Below the pieces are notes generated by a model. That model had not been told where the DNA came from. It saw only the letters and a program-made list of their open reading frames with translations, and did not search any database. A stretch of 44,435 bases of DNA, taken from Chloroflexota bacterium. GTDB lineage: Bacteria; Chloroflexota; Anaerolineae; Aggregatilineales; Phototrophicaceae. Shown piece after piece: positions 7,952 through 15,481 of the stretch (the stretch's first letter is position 1; the number at the start of each line of letters is the position of its first letter). The position numbers were made by a program, and so were the translations under genes. The DNA is taken from contig JAPPEU010000074.1 of NCBI GenBank assembly GCA_028875245.1, forward strand, positions 1-44,435, given 5' to 3'.

Positions 7952-8851
7952 TTAGTCATCGTCGAGCGTCAGCAGGTTGAACTGCTGATAGAGCTCTTCG
8001 AGGCGTTCAAGGCGTTCGCGCGTCTTCTCCGGATAACGCAGGGAGAGGGCGCCGAGGATGGCGTCAAGCAGGGCGAAGAGGGCGACCGAATTGCTGTAGA
8101 GGCGGAGGCGGAAGGGCACGATCAGCGCGAGATCGGAGCGGGTGGCGGCTGGCGAAACGTGGCTGTCGGTGACGGTGAGCACGGATGCGCCGCGCTCTTT
8201 GCCGACCTCCATCACGGTCAGCGTCTCGCGGGTATAGCGGGCGAAACAGAGCGAAAAGATCAGATCATCTTCTTTAAGCGGGGTTAACTGGGCTGGAATG
8301 GGATCGATGCCTGGCGTGAGCACGGTGGTATCGGGGCGGATATAGCGGAGTACATTGCCGAAATTGAGCGCCAGCGGGAAGGACGTGCCCAAGCCGATGA
8401 TATAAACATGACCGGCCTGGTCAATCATGTCGATAGCGCGGTCAAAGATGCGCACCGGCACATGCTGCGGCAGGTCAAGCAGGTTTTGCACTCCATCGCG
8501 CAGCACGGTGTTGAAGAGATGGGCGTTCTCGTGGTCGCCGGTCGAGAGGTCTTCCAGCAGCTTTTGCGAGCCGATCTGCATGCGCTGGGCGATCTTGGCC
8601 TGGTTGAGGAATTGACTGCGCAACACCGATTGCAGCTCCGGGAAGCCTTCGAAACCGAGGGCTTGGGCCGTGCGCACGACGGTTGATGAATTGACGCCGA
8701 CGGCATCAGCGATTTCTGTGATAGTCAAGTGAATCACATCAATGCCGCCCTTGAGCAAGAATTCGGCGACCTTTTGCTGGCTCGGCGAGAGTGATTCGTG
8801 GTTTTGGCGGATCCAGCGTACGATGTCGTCCTGCAGGCCTTGTTCGCTCAT
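7952..8851 (-). CDS. MurR/RpiR family transcriptional regulator with SIS domain
   Basis: A 299-residue regulator. Residues 1-80 are the RpiR-type helix-turn-helix (LSPSQQKVAEFLL, then ITEIADAVGVNSSTVVRTAQALGFEGFPEL). Residues of about 125-260 form a SIS domain that in this family usually binds a phosphosugar (IYIIGLGTSFPLALNFG-like segment, then the FSLCFARYTRETL helix). It starts only 3 bp after the stop of the upstream PLP-enzyme gene (TAA-ATC-ATG), so the two are translated together. It converges with the peptide importer at 6.0-7.9 kb and could control it or the PLP enzyme. No phosphosugar enzyme lies next to it, so the ligand is open. Confidence 0.9.
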   Translation of the reverse strand: MSEQGLQDDIVRWIRQNHESLSPSQQKVAEFLLKGGIDVIHLTITEIADAVGVNSSTVVRTAQALGFEGFPELQSVLRSQFLNQAKIAQRMQIGSQKLLEDLSTGDHENAHLFNTVLRDGVQNLLDLPQHVPVRIFDRAIDMIDQAGHVYIIGLGTSFPLALNFGNVLRYIRPDTTVLTPGIDPIPAQLTPLKEDDLIFSLCFARYTRETLTVMEVGKERGASVLTVTDSHVSPAATRSDLALIVPFRLRLYSNSVALFALLDAILGALSLRYPEKTRERLERLEELYQQFNLLTLDDD

Positions 8852-8854
8852 GAT

Positions 8855-9814
8855 TTATGCCCAGAGATCGGTACTAAGATACTTCAAGCCGGAGTCGGAG
8901 AGCAGGATAGCGATGCGCTCGCCATGATGCGCGCCCCGCAGGAGTTGCAGGGCGGCGGCGAGGTTGGCGCCTGATGAGATGCCGGCGAAGAGCCCTTCTT
9001 CCTTCGCCAAGCGGCGTGTCATTTCAAGGGCGTCGGTATTGCTGACTTGCAGGAACCCGTCGATCAGCGCGCGATCAATCTGCGCCAGCTCGGGCATGGC
9101 GTAGCCGCCGCCCTGGATTCTGTGCTTGGCATGCGTGACCGGCCCGCCGGCGATGGCGGCCGCGCCTTCCGGTTCGACGACATAGCATCGTATCGCCGGG
9201 TCGCTCTCTTTGAAGTATTGCGCGCAACCGGCGAAAGACCCGCCGCTGCCGACGAAATCGCAGAAGGCGTCGATGCCGCCCGATTGGCGCATGATTTCAG
9301 GGGCGGTATGACAATAATGGGCGCGCGCGTTGCCCGGCAGTTGAAACTGGTCGGCGCGAAAGGCGCGGCGCTGGCGGGCGATTTCCCTGGCTTTTTCTTC
9401 GACGCGAGCCAGGTCCGCGCCGGTGACTTCGCCCGGCGTCGAATCATGGCATTGATCGACGAGCAGCACTTCCGCGCCCAGCGCCTTCATCATGCGCGCC
9501 CGTTCGACCGAGTTGCCGCGGGACATCACGGAGACAAAGCGATAGCCCTTGGCGGCGCAAACGATTGCCAAGCCTGTGCCGGTATTGCCGCTGGTCAACT
9601 CGACGACGGTGTCGCCGGGCTTCAGGGCGCCGGCCCGCTCGGCATCTTCGATCATTTGCCGGGCGATGCGGTCCTTTTTTGAGTAACCCGGATTAAAGTA
9701 TTCGAGCTTGGCGAAGACGCGTCCCTCATAGCCGGCGGTGATGCGGCTTAGCTCCACCAGCGGCGTGTCGCCGATGGCATCAAGGACGGATGCGCAGAGT
9801 TTGCGCTGTGTCAA
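8855..9814 (-). CDS. Cysteine synthase family PLP-dependent enzyme
   Basis: A 319-residue fold-type II PLP enzyme of the CysK family, which replaces a leaving group on O-activated serine with a nucleophile such as sulfide. The PLP lysine is K47 in the FNPGYSKKDR motif. The substrate loop reads TSGNTGTGLA, the phosphate loop GSGGSFAG, and the C-terminus LLSDSGLKYLSTDLW, as in CysK. The start is TTG at 9814 with AAAGGA about 9 nt upstream; no later ATG preserves the conserved N-terminus. It is cotranscribed with the RpiR-type regulator. It could be a true cysteine synthase, cystathionine beta-synthase-like, or a diaminopropionate-type synthase. No serine acetyltransferase gene is nearby. Confidence 0.88.
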   Translation of the reverse strand: MTQRKLCASVLDAIGDTPLVELSRITAGYEGRVFAKLEYFNPGYSKKDRIARQMIEDAERAGALKPGDTVVELTSGNTGTGLAIVCAAKGYRFVSVMSRGNSVERARMMKALGAEVLLVDQCHDSTPGEVTGADLARVEEKAREIARQRRAFRADQFQLPGNARAHYCHTAPEIMRQSGGIDAFCDFVGSGGSFAGCAQYFKESDPAIRCYVVEPEGAAAIAGGPVTHAKHRIQGGGYAMPELAQIDRALIDGFLQVSNTDALEMTRRLAKEEGLFAGISSGANLAAALQLLRGAHHGERIAILLSDSGLKYLSTDLWA

Positions 9815-9942
9815 ATCGTCGCTTCCTTTCTCACGCGGTTTCGGACGCCGCGCTTGTGCGTATGCCGGTTACTTGCGTCGTATGCTGCCCGATTATAAGT
9901 CGGGGGACACAGGATTGTAAAATAGGGTTGGTTGGATTGGGA

Positions 9943-9990
9943 GAGCGAGACAAGGGTCGCGCAGACACTGACCGCCCCTCGCCCTTACGG
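9943..9990 (-). repeat. Truncated inverted copy D of the dispersed repeat
   Basis: In the 245-bp gap between divergent genes, the plus strand reads GAGACAAGGGTCGCGCAGAC then ACTGACCGCC. This is the reverse complement of the repeat interior at 3046-3068 and 40876-40908. An internal part is missing and the far end reads CTCGCCCTTAC. It shows the family has moved or decayed in both orientations. Confidence 0.6.
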
Positions 9991-10008
9991 ATTTCGCTTT
10001 GCCATCAA

Positions 10009-10037
10009 TTGACATGCGGGTTATCATGGGGTACTTC
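10009..10037 (+). promoter_or_regulatory. Possible promoter of the GNAT gene
   Basis: A perfect TTGACA (10009-10014) is followed after 17 nt by a weak TACTTC (10032-10037), 22 bp before the ATG at 10060. The -10 box is poor, so confidence is low. Confidence 0.3.
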
Positions 10038-10059
10038 GGTTTCGACTCTGTCCTGGATT

Positions 10060-10875
10060 ATGGCCGAGAACATCGTCATCAGCGAACTTCAGAGCATGGA
10101 CGATCTGTCCGCCACCGTGGAATTGCAGAAGGCGGTCTGGGGGATGGAAGACACGGAGGTCGCCTCGCCGCATACGCTGCGGGCCATTGTGCATAGCGGC
10201 GGGGCAGTCTTCGGGGCGGTGGCGCAGGGGCGGCTGGTGGGTTTCTGTTTCGGTTTCGCGGCGCCGCGCGCGGGCGAGCATTGGCTCTGGTCGCACATGG
10301 CGGGCGTCCACCCCTGTTTTCAGCGCGCGGGCGTCGGCTTCCTGCTCAAGCAGGCGCAGCGCGATTGGGCGCTGTCGCGCGGTTATCGCTGGATGGCCTG
10401 GACATTCGACCCGCTGCAATGCGGCAACGCCAACTTCAACTTCAATCGGCTGGGCGTAATTGCCGGGGCCTACTCCGTCAATCACTATGGCGATATGCAA
10501 GATGGCATCAACGCCGGTTTGGCCAGCGACCGCCTCGAAGCCCAGTGGCAGCTTGACGCGCCCCATGTGCATGAGATGGCTGCCGGCGCGCATCGCTCGG
10601 ATGAGCAAGACCTGTCGGATCTGCGCAAATTGCTCTATGTAGATCCGGAGGGCGCGACCCGCCACATACGGGAAACGGCGCCCGATGGGGGGCGCTACAG
10701 CATTGAGATTCCGCTCTGTATCGCCGAATTGAAGCGGCGGGACATTAAACGCGCAAGGCAATGGCAGCTTTGCCTGCGCCAGGCGATGACCGATCTCTTG
10801 GCGGCGGGTTATATCGTCAGCGGCTTCGCGCAGGGCAGCGAGACAGGCTGTTATATTCTTAGCCGGGAGCGCTAG
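10060..10875 (+). CDS. GNAT family N-acetyltransferase, COG3375 type
   Basis: A 271-residue acyl-CoA N-acyltransferase homologue. The GNAT core (about 5-150) includes the acyl-CoA loop segment QRAGVGFLLKQAQRDWA. It then shows the block I associate with COG3375: TFDPLQCGNANFNFNRLG, followed by YSVNHYGDM and NAGLASDRLEAQW. Members of this group occur beside N-succinylamino acid racemases in other bacteria, where a GNAT succinylates D-amino acids; I recall this rather than having checked it. The ATG at 10060 begins the conserved domain. Upstream in-frame codons run through a repeat and are unlikely to be coding. Its stop overlaps the stop of the convergent gene in a CTAG palindrome. Confidence 0.85.
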   Translation: MAENIVISELQSMDDLSATVELQKAVWGMEDTEVASPHTLRAIVHSGGAVFGAVAQGRLVGFCFGFAAPRAGEHWLWSHMAGVHPCFQRAGVGFLLKQAQRDWALSRGYRWMAWTFDPLQCGNANFNFNRLGVIAGAYSVNHYGDMQDGINAGLASDRLEAQWQLDAPHVHEMAAGAHRSDEQDLSDLRKLLYVDPEGATRHIRETAPDGGRYSIEIPLCIAELKRRDIKRARQWQLCLRQAMTDLLAAGYIVSGFAQGSETGCYILSRER

Positions 10876-12245
10876 GCGAACACCGCATCGGGCGCCCGGC
10901 AAAGCGCCGTCAACGCGTCGATATGCTCAAGTGATTCCAGATTGTTGCAGATTGCATAGATGCGATCGGCTTGCGCTTGCGGCAAGAGTTCGCCGTTGAG
11001 CACGCTGAATTTCCGGCGCATTTCGCCGTCGGTCATGCGGAATTCGGGCTCGCCTTTCATGTTCGGGATATAGGCTTCGCGCGCTGTGCCATCCCTCAGC
11101 GCAATCCGCAAGCGGCAGCCATTCAATTCGGGATAGCGCGCCTCGATTTCATCATCAACTTCGACATCGATGAGATTGCGCAGGCGGCGCACTTCGGGAT
11201 CGTCCCAGGCGGCGAAGTCCTGCCTCCAGGCGCTGCCCTGCTTGAGGGCGACGGCGGTCGAGACGCGGATGCTCAAGCCGGCCACCTCGCGTGATGGCGG
11301 ATTGGGATCGACGCGGAAGATTGGGCGGGTGGCGTAAGCGTAGGTTTGCAGCTGGATGCGCTCGATTTCGCTGGTATCCAACGGGCCTTCGGCCTGGATC
11401 GCTTGCACGGCGTCAATGGCTTGATGCGTGTGGCGGCAGCCGCCATGTGGCTTGAAGCCGGTGCCGAGGATGGCGAAGTTACCCCCGAGGTCAGCGAAGG
11501 TATCGGGGTCGAAGCCGTCGCCGAAAGCGCTGAAGAAGCCGTAATCGCCATCGAGGGCGCCGCGCGGACCGTAGAACCCGGCTTCCGCCAGGCGCAGGGC
11601 GAAGACAGCGTTGCGGGCGGCGAAACCGGCAATCAGGTCTTTGGTATCGCAGAGGCCGCCTTCGTAGACATACTGCTCCGTGCCCGAAGCGAGATCGGCG
11701 GCGAGGGCGATGGCGTTGATTGTGCGCTCTCGATCGAAGCCGGCGCAGCGGGCAGCGGCAAGAGCGGCCGATATGGCGCCGAGGGTGCCTTTCAGATCGA
11801 GGCCGCGGGCGCGCTGCATCGGGCGTACCTGACGGCCGACGCGGACGGCGAAATCATAGGCGGCGACGATGGCGATCAGCATATCAGCGCCGGCGCTGCG
11901 ATAGGCTTCGCCGACCGCCAGGACAACGGGGACGACCTGCGAGGCGATATGGCCGGCGGAGCGATGCGAGTCGTCCATGCCGAGGATCTTGACCATGACG
12001 CCGTTGGCGAAGGCGGCGCCTTCCAGCGACGCGCGCTCCCCCGCGCCCAGAATGGTCGCCTCATCGCCGGCCATCATCGCGCTGGCATAGCGCAGGGCTT
12101 TCTGCCCCAGATCGCGCTGATAGCCGCCCAAGCCGGCGCCGATCGAATCAAAGACGAGCGTCTTCGCCAGATCGAGGGCGTCCGCGGGGATGTCATCAAG
12201 TTGGAGCTTGAGGCTGTAGTCGGTGATTTGTTCGAGCAGGTTCAT
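10872..12245 (-). CDS. MmgE/PrpD family protein (copy 1)
   Basis: A 457-residue protein of the MmgE/PrpD family, which includes 2-methylcitrate dehydratase, cis-aconitate decarboxylase and iminodisuccinate epimerase. It has the all-helical N-terminal domain with the active-site block MDDSHRSAGHIAS. Next come DTKDLIAGFAARNAVFAL, GPRGALDGDYGFF and KPHGGCRHTHQAID, then the smaller C-terminal domain. The length is normal. A paralogue at 18364-19746 shares the unusual DDSH-x-GAGH-type block, so both likely act on the same substrate class. It is the last gene of the long minus-strand run, separated from the DegT gene by a hairpin and a triple direct repeat. The substrate cannot be told from sequence. 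Confidence 0.9.
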   Translation of the reverse strand: MNLLEQITDYSLKLQLDDIPADALDLAKTLVFDSIGAGLGGYQRDLGQKALRYASAMMAGDEATILGAGERASLEGAAFANGVMVKILGMDDSHRSAGHIASQVVPVVLAVGEAYRSAGADMLIAIVAAYDFAVRVGRQVRPMQRARGLDLKGTLGAISAALAAARCAGFDRERTINAIALAADLASGTEQYVYEGGLCDTKDLIAGFAARNAVFALRLAEAGFYGPRGALDGDYGFFSAFGDGFDPDTFADLGGNFAILGTGFKPHGGCRHTHQAIDAVQAIQAEGPLDTSEIERIQLQTYAYATRPIFRVDPNPPSREVAGLSIRVSTAVALKQGSAWRQDFAAWDDPEVRRLRNLIDVEVDDEIEARYPELNGCRLRIALRDGTAREAYIPNMKGEPEFRMTDGEMRRKFSVLNGELLPQAQADRIYAICNNLESLEHIDALTALCRAPDAVFA

Positions 12246-12258
12246 AAGATTGTCCCAT

Positions 12259-12330
12259 ATATTCTGTGTGTACGGGCGAGAAATATTCTATGCGTAGGGG
12301 CGAGAAATATTCTGTGCGTACGGGCGAGCC
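12259..12330. repeat. Three tandem 24-bp repeats
   Basis: Three adjacent 24-bp units occupy 12259-12282, 12283-12306 and 12307-12330. Each begins ATATTCT and ends with a GTACGGGCGAG-like segment, differing at a few bases. The last unit runs into the hairpin at 12318-12346, so the array appears to have grown from the left arm of a TAGGGGCG-type palindrome. It fills the 97-bp gap upstream of the MmgE/PrpD start. It lacks spacers, so it is not a CRISPR. Confidence 0.8.
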
Positions 12331-12346
12331 GCCGGCTCGTCCCTAC
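12318..12346. terminator. Hairpin overlapping the DegT stop codon
   Basis: GTACGGGCGAGCC (12318-12330) and GGCTCGTCCCTAC (12334-12346) pair at 11 of 13 positions around a 3-nt loop. The right arm contains the stop codon of the DegT gene (12343-12345). It is copy E of the TAGGGGCG repeat family and may end or weaken transcription before the last gene. Confidence 0.5.
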
Positions 12347-13515
12347 AAGTCTTGCAAGAGCTTCGTCGTTGTCTCGATCATGTAGTTTACCTCATCGGCT
12401 GTTAGCTCGGGTGAGACCGGCAGGTTGACGATTTGGCGGGCGAGCTTTTCGGTCACGGGCAGATTATCGGCGCCGGGCAAACCCTGTGGCGCGTAGACAG
12501 TGTAATGGTGAATGGGCGGGGCGTAGTGGATGACGGCTTCGATGCCGGCTTGGCGCAGTTCTTGATGGACTTTCAGCTGGTGGTCGACGCGGATTGTATA
12601 GGAGCGGAAGGTGGGCGCGGAATCGGGGCGGAGCTGTGGCGTTCGCGCTGATGTGCCAGCCAAGCCGGCTTCGAGCGCTTCCCCAATGGCGCGGCGCTTG
12701 GCGGTCCACTCTTTGAGGTATGGCAGCTTGACCAGCAATATGGCGGCTTGCAAGGCGTCCAATGGTACGTTGTAGCCCTCGGTGATGTAATTTTGGTAGG
12801 CGGCGGGTTGATTGGGTCCGCGGGGCGCATGGCCGTAATCGGCCAGTAAGCACAGATTCCGGTAGATCTCTTCATCGCTGGTGATGACCAGGCCTCCGTT
12901 GCCAGCGCTGCCAAATGGTTTGAATGGCGCCAGGCTAAAGGCGGCTGCATCGGCGAATGCGCCGACGGGACGGCCATAATCGTATGCACCGGTGGCGAGC
13001 GCGGCGTCTTCGATGATCTTGAGACCGTAATGATTTGCCAGTGGACGCAGCGCTTTCACGTTTGCTGGATGACCGTGCAGGTCGACGGGGAGGATAGCAC
13101 GGGTATTGCTGGTGATCAGCGCTTCGACCTGATCGGTATCGATCGTATAGTCCGTTTGCAAGACATCACAGAGCACGGGTCGGGCGCCACAATTGGTGAC
13201 GGCGGCGGTGGTGGAGATATCGGAGTTGGCTATCGTGATGACTTCATCCCCGCTGCCGATGCCGCAAGCGCGCATCGCGAGGAAGAGAGCGATGGTGCCG
13301 GAGCCGACGGCGACGGCATATTTCGCATCCATCTCGGCGGCGAATTCGGTCTCCAGCTGCGACCGAACTTGGGAGGAGTGGCTATAGGTGTTGACTACGA
13401 GCGGTTCAATGGCGGCCATGAATTTGCCGCTAAGCGCTTGGTGCGTTTCGAATGTTCGAGACCGCGGGATGCGGAATCCTCTGGTATTTGTGTCATCCAC
13501 GTTGAGACCTCGCAT
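12343..13515 (-). CDS. DegT/DnrJ/EryC1/StrS family aminotransferase
   Basis: A 390-residue fold-type I PLP enzyme. Landmarks are GSGTIALFLAM (PLP phosphate side), PVDLHGHPAN, IEDAALATGA with D170 contacting the pyridine nitrogen, and the Schiff-base lysine K199 in FSLAPFKPFGSAGNGG. The C-terminal half has the YNVPLDALQAAILLVKL substrate-loop region. These enzymes usually aminate keto-sugars on nucleotide carriers. Here there is no nucleotide-sugar gene, and the gene follows a peptide importer by 18 bp. A role on an imported metabolite is therefore possible. The ribosome-binding site is weak. The catalytic residues are intact. Confidence 0.9.
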   Translation of the reverse strand: MRGLNVDDTNTRGFRIPRSRTFETHQALSGKFMAAIEPLVVNTYSHSSQVRSQLETEFAAEMDAKYAVAVGSGTIALFLAMRACGIGSGDEVITIANSDISTTAAVTNCGARPVLCDVLQTDYTIDTDQVEALITSNTRAILPVDLHGHPANVKALRPLANHYGLKIIEDAALATGAYDYGRPVGAFADAAAFSLAPFKPFGSAGNGGLVITSDEEIYRNLCLLADYGHAPRGPNQPAAYQNYITEGYNVPLDALQAAILLVKLPYLKEWTAKRRAIGEALEAGLAGTSARTPQLRPDSAPTFRSYTIRVDHQLKVHQELRQAGIEAVIHYAPPIHHYTVYAPQGLPGADNLPVTEKLARQIVNLPVSPELTADEVNYMIETTTKLLQDL

Positions 13516-13533
13516 TCTGGGTCTGTGCGCTGG

Positions 13534-14454
13534 CTAGGCGCGGGCGCGGATATTGGGATCGAGAAAATCGCGCAGCCAATCACCCAGGAAGACGACGCCC
13601 AGAACAGTAACTGTGATGGCGATGCCGGGGTAAAAGGTCATCCACCAGGCGCTGTTAATGTAGGCTTTGCCGTCAGCCAGCATCAGCCCCCAGGTGACGG
13701 TTGGTGTTTTCACGCCCAGGCCAAGGAAGCTCAAAGATGATTCCGCGAGGATCGTCACCGCGACTTGAACGGCGGCTAAGACGATAGCCGAGGAGATCAC
13801 ATTCGGCAGGACATGGCGCAGCATAACTAAAGGTCGGCTTTGGCCGATCGCGTAGGCGGCAACTACATATTCCATTTCGCGCGCTTTGAGCACTTCGCTG
13901 CGGATGACACGCGCGTATGTCACCCAGCCGGTGCAGCCGAGGATGAGAATCAAGGTGCCTAATCCAGCGCCCACGACGCCGGAGATGGCCACGACCAAGA
14001 CGATGAAGGGAATGCTCAGCAGGGCGTCGACGATGCGCATCAGCACTGTATCGACAAGTCCGCCAACAAAACCGCTCACCAGACCGTAAGTCACGCCGAT
14101 GGTGCCTGCGATTAGAACGGAGACGATGCCGACCAGCACAGAAACGCGGCTGCCAGCGATGATGCGGCTGAGGATATCGCGACCCAATTGGTCGGTCCCC
14201 AGCGCGTAGAAGCCGGCGCTGTCGCTATATCCGGGTGGTTTGAAACGGGCGCGCAGATTGTGGCCAACCGCCTCGTGCGGGGAAATCTGTGGGCCGATTA
14301 GGGCGAGCACTAGAACGAAGCCGACGATGGCGGTGCCGGCAATGCCAATGGGACTGCGGAAGAGCGCTGAAGTGACCCGCGTGAACAGGCTGCGCTGCGG
14401 CGGCAGGGTCGATATGTATTCGGGCGAGGCTTTTCCAGCTTCCATGGTATCCAT
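13534..14454 (-). CDS. Peptide-type ABC transporter permease, DppC-like (importer 2)
   Basis: A 306-residue inner-membrane permease with about six helices. It shows the ALGTDQLGRDILSRIIAGSR signature, the EAA loop (REMEYVVAAYAIGQSRPLV) and the LGVKTPTVTWGLMLADG block. It starts 9 bp after the DppB-like gene. With the binding protein at 15482-17071 it forms a second dipeptide-type importer, again without ATPase genes. The N-terminal cytoplasmic tail is about 35 residues long. Confidence 0.93.
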   Translation of the reverse strand: MDTMEAGKASPEYISTLPPQRSLFTRVTSALFRSPIGIAGTAIVGFVLVLALIGPQISPHEAVGHNLRARFKPPGYSDSAGFYALGTDQLGRDILSRIIAGSRVSVLVGIVSVLIAGTIGVTYGLVSGFVGGLVDTVLMRIVDALLSIPFIVLVVAISGVVGAGLGTLILILGCTGWVTYARVIRSEVLKAREMEYVVAAYAIGQSRPLVMLRHVLPNVISSAIVLAAVQVAVTILAESSLSFLGLGVKTPTVTWGLMLADGKAYINSAWWMTFYPGIAITVTVLGVVFLGDWLRDFLDPNIRARA

Positions 14455-14463
14455 GCTTGCGTT

Positions 14464-15381
14464 TTAGCCGATTCGGATCCGCGGGTCAATGATCATATAG
14501 AAAGCATCGAGCGCGTAATTTATCAGTATGAATGAGAGCGAGAACCAGAACAAACCCGCTTGAACCACCGTCGTATCGCGGACGTTTATAGACTCGACCA
14601 TCAGTCTCCCCAGCCCGGGCCAGGCGAAGACGCTTTCAACGACAACCGAGCCGCCCAGCAGCCAGCCGAGCTGCAAGCCAAAGACGGTCACCACAGGTAT
14701 CAGGGCGTTGCGGAGGGCATGTCGCAGAACGACCTGTCTGCTTTGCAAGCCTTTGCTGTGGGCTGTTCGTACGTAATCTTGATTCAGCACTTCCAGCATC
14801 GCTGATCGGGTAAGGCGGGACAGGCGCGCTGCCATACCGACGCCGAGCGTGGAGGAAGGCATGATGATGGCTTGGGGTTCCAGGGCGCCAAATGAGGGAA
14901 GAATGCGTAGGTAAACCGAGAAAATGATAATCAACATTAGACCGAGCCAAAAGCTGGGCATGGCGGTACCCAGAGAGGCCAGGGCGGTGCTGACGAAATC
15001 GAGCAGGCTGTTGCGTTTCAAGGCGGAGAGTATGCCCAGCGGGACAGCGATGGTCAATCCGATCAGGGATGCAACGGCCGCTAGCAGCCAGGAATAGCCC
15101 AAGCGCTCAATCACAACTTCCATGGCTGGACGCCGGGCAAAGAATGAAGTGCCGAAGTCGCCCGTAACTGCTTTGCGCAAGAATATGGCGTATTGTTCCA
15201 GAACTGGTTTGTCGAAGCCCCAAGCGGCTCGCAAAGCCTGGATCTGTTCTTCATTAAAGATAGGTGGCGCCATGATAGAAATGGGATCGCCACGCAGACG
15301 TATCATCAGAAAGACCAGCAGCGAGACAATGAACATGGTCACGATTAGTTGGAAGAAGCGTGTGACGATGAATTCGCGCAT
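14464..15381 (-). CDS. Peptide-type ABC transporter permease, DppB-like (importer 2)
   Basis: A 305-residue permease. The N-terminus MREFIVTRFFQLIVTMFIV, the EAA loop (QDYVRTAHSKGLQSRQV) followed by LRHALRNALIPV, and the C-terminal IDPRIRIG are all typical of DppB. GAGGAAA precedes the ATG. The gene follows the binding-protein gene after a 100-bp gap containing a hairpin, the same arrangement as in importer 1. Confidence 0.93.
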   Translation of the reverse strand: MREFIVTRFFQLIVTMFIVSLLVFLMIRLRGDPISIMAPPIFNEEQIQALRAAWGFDKPVLEQYAIFLRKAVTGDFGTSFFARRPAMEVVIERLGYSWLLAAVASLIGLTIAVPLGILSALKRNSLLDFVSTALASLGTAMPSFWLGLMLIIIFSVYLRILPSFGALEPQAIIMPSSTLGVGMAARLSRLTRSAMLEVLNQDYVRTAHSKGLQSRQVVLRHALRNALIPVVTVFGLQLGWLLGGSVVVESVFAWPGLGRLMVESINVRDTTVVQAGLFWFSLSFILINYALDAFYMIIDPRIRIG

Positions 15382-15407
15382 GTTTCCTCTGAAACCCCCA
15401 GCCTATA

Positions 15408-15432
15408 TCCCTCCCCCATAAAGAGGGAGGGA
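15408..15432. repeat. CCCTCCC/GGGAGGG hairpin between binding protein and permease
   Basis: TCCCTCCC (15408-15415) pairs with GGGAGGGA (15425-15432). It lies between the binding-protein stop and the DppB-like start, matching the position of the hairpins in importer 1. Confidence 0.55.
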
Positions 15433-15481
15433 CTTTTCCACCCGCTAGGCCAGTTTGGCAGCGGGCAACGGCACGGTTGGA

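Noticed and set aside
12259..12330. CRISPR array
   Set aside because: The three 24-bp units are directly adjacent with no spacers, and no cas gene is present.
12343..13515. Nucleotide-sugar or O-antigen locus suggested by the DegT-type aminotransferase
   Set aside because: No nucleotidyltransferase, dehydratase or ordinary glycosyltransferase gene lies nearby; only the distant GT-C-like membrane protein could fit.
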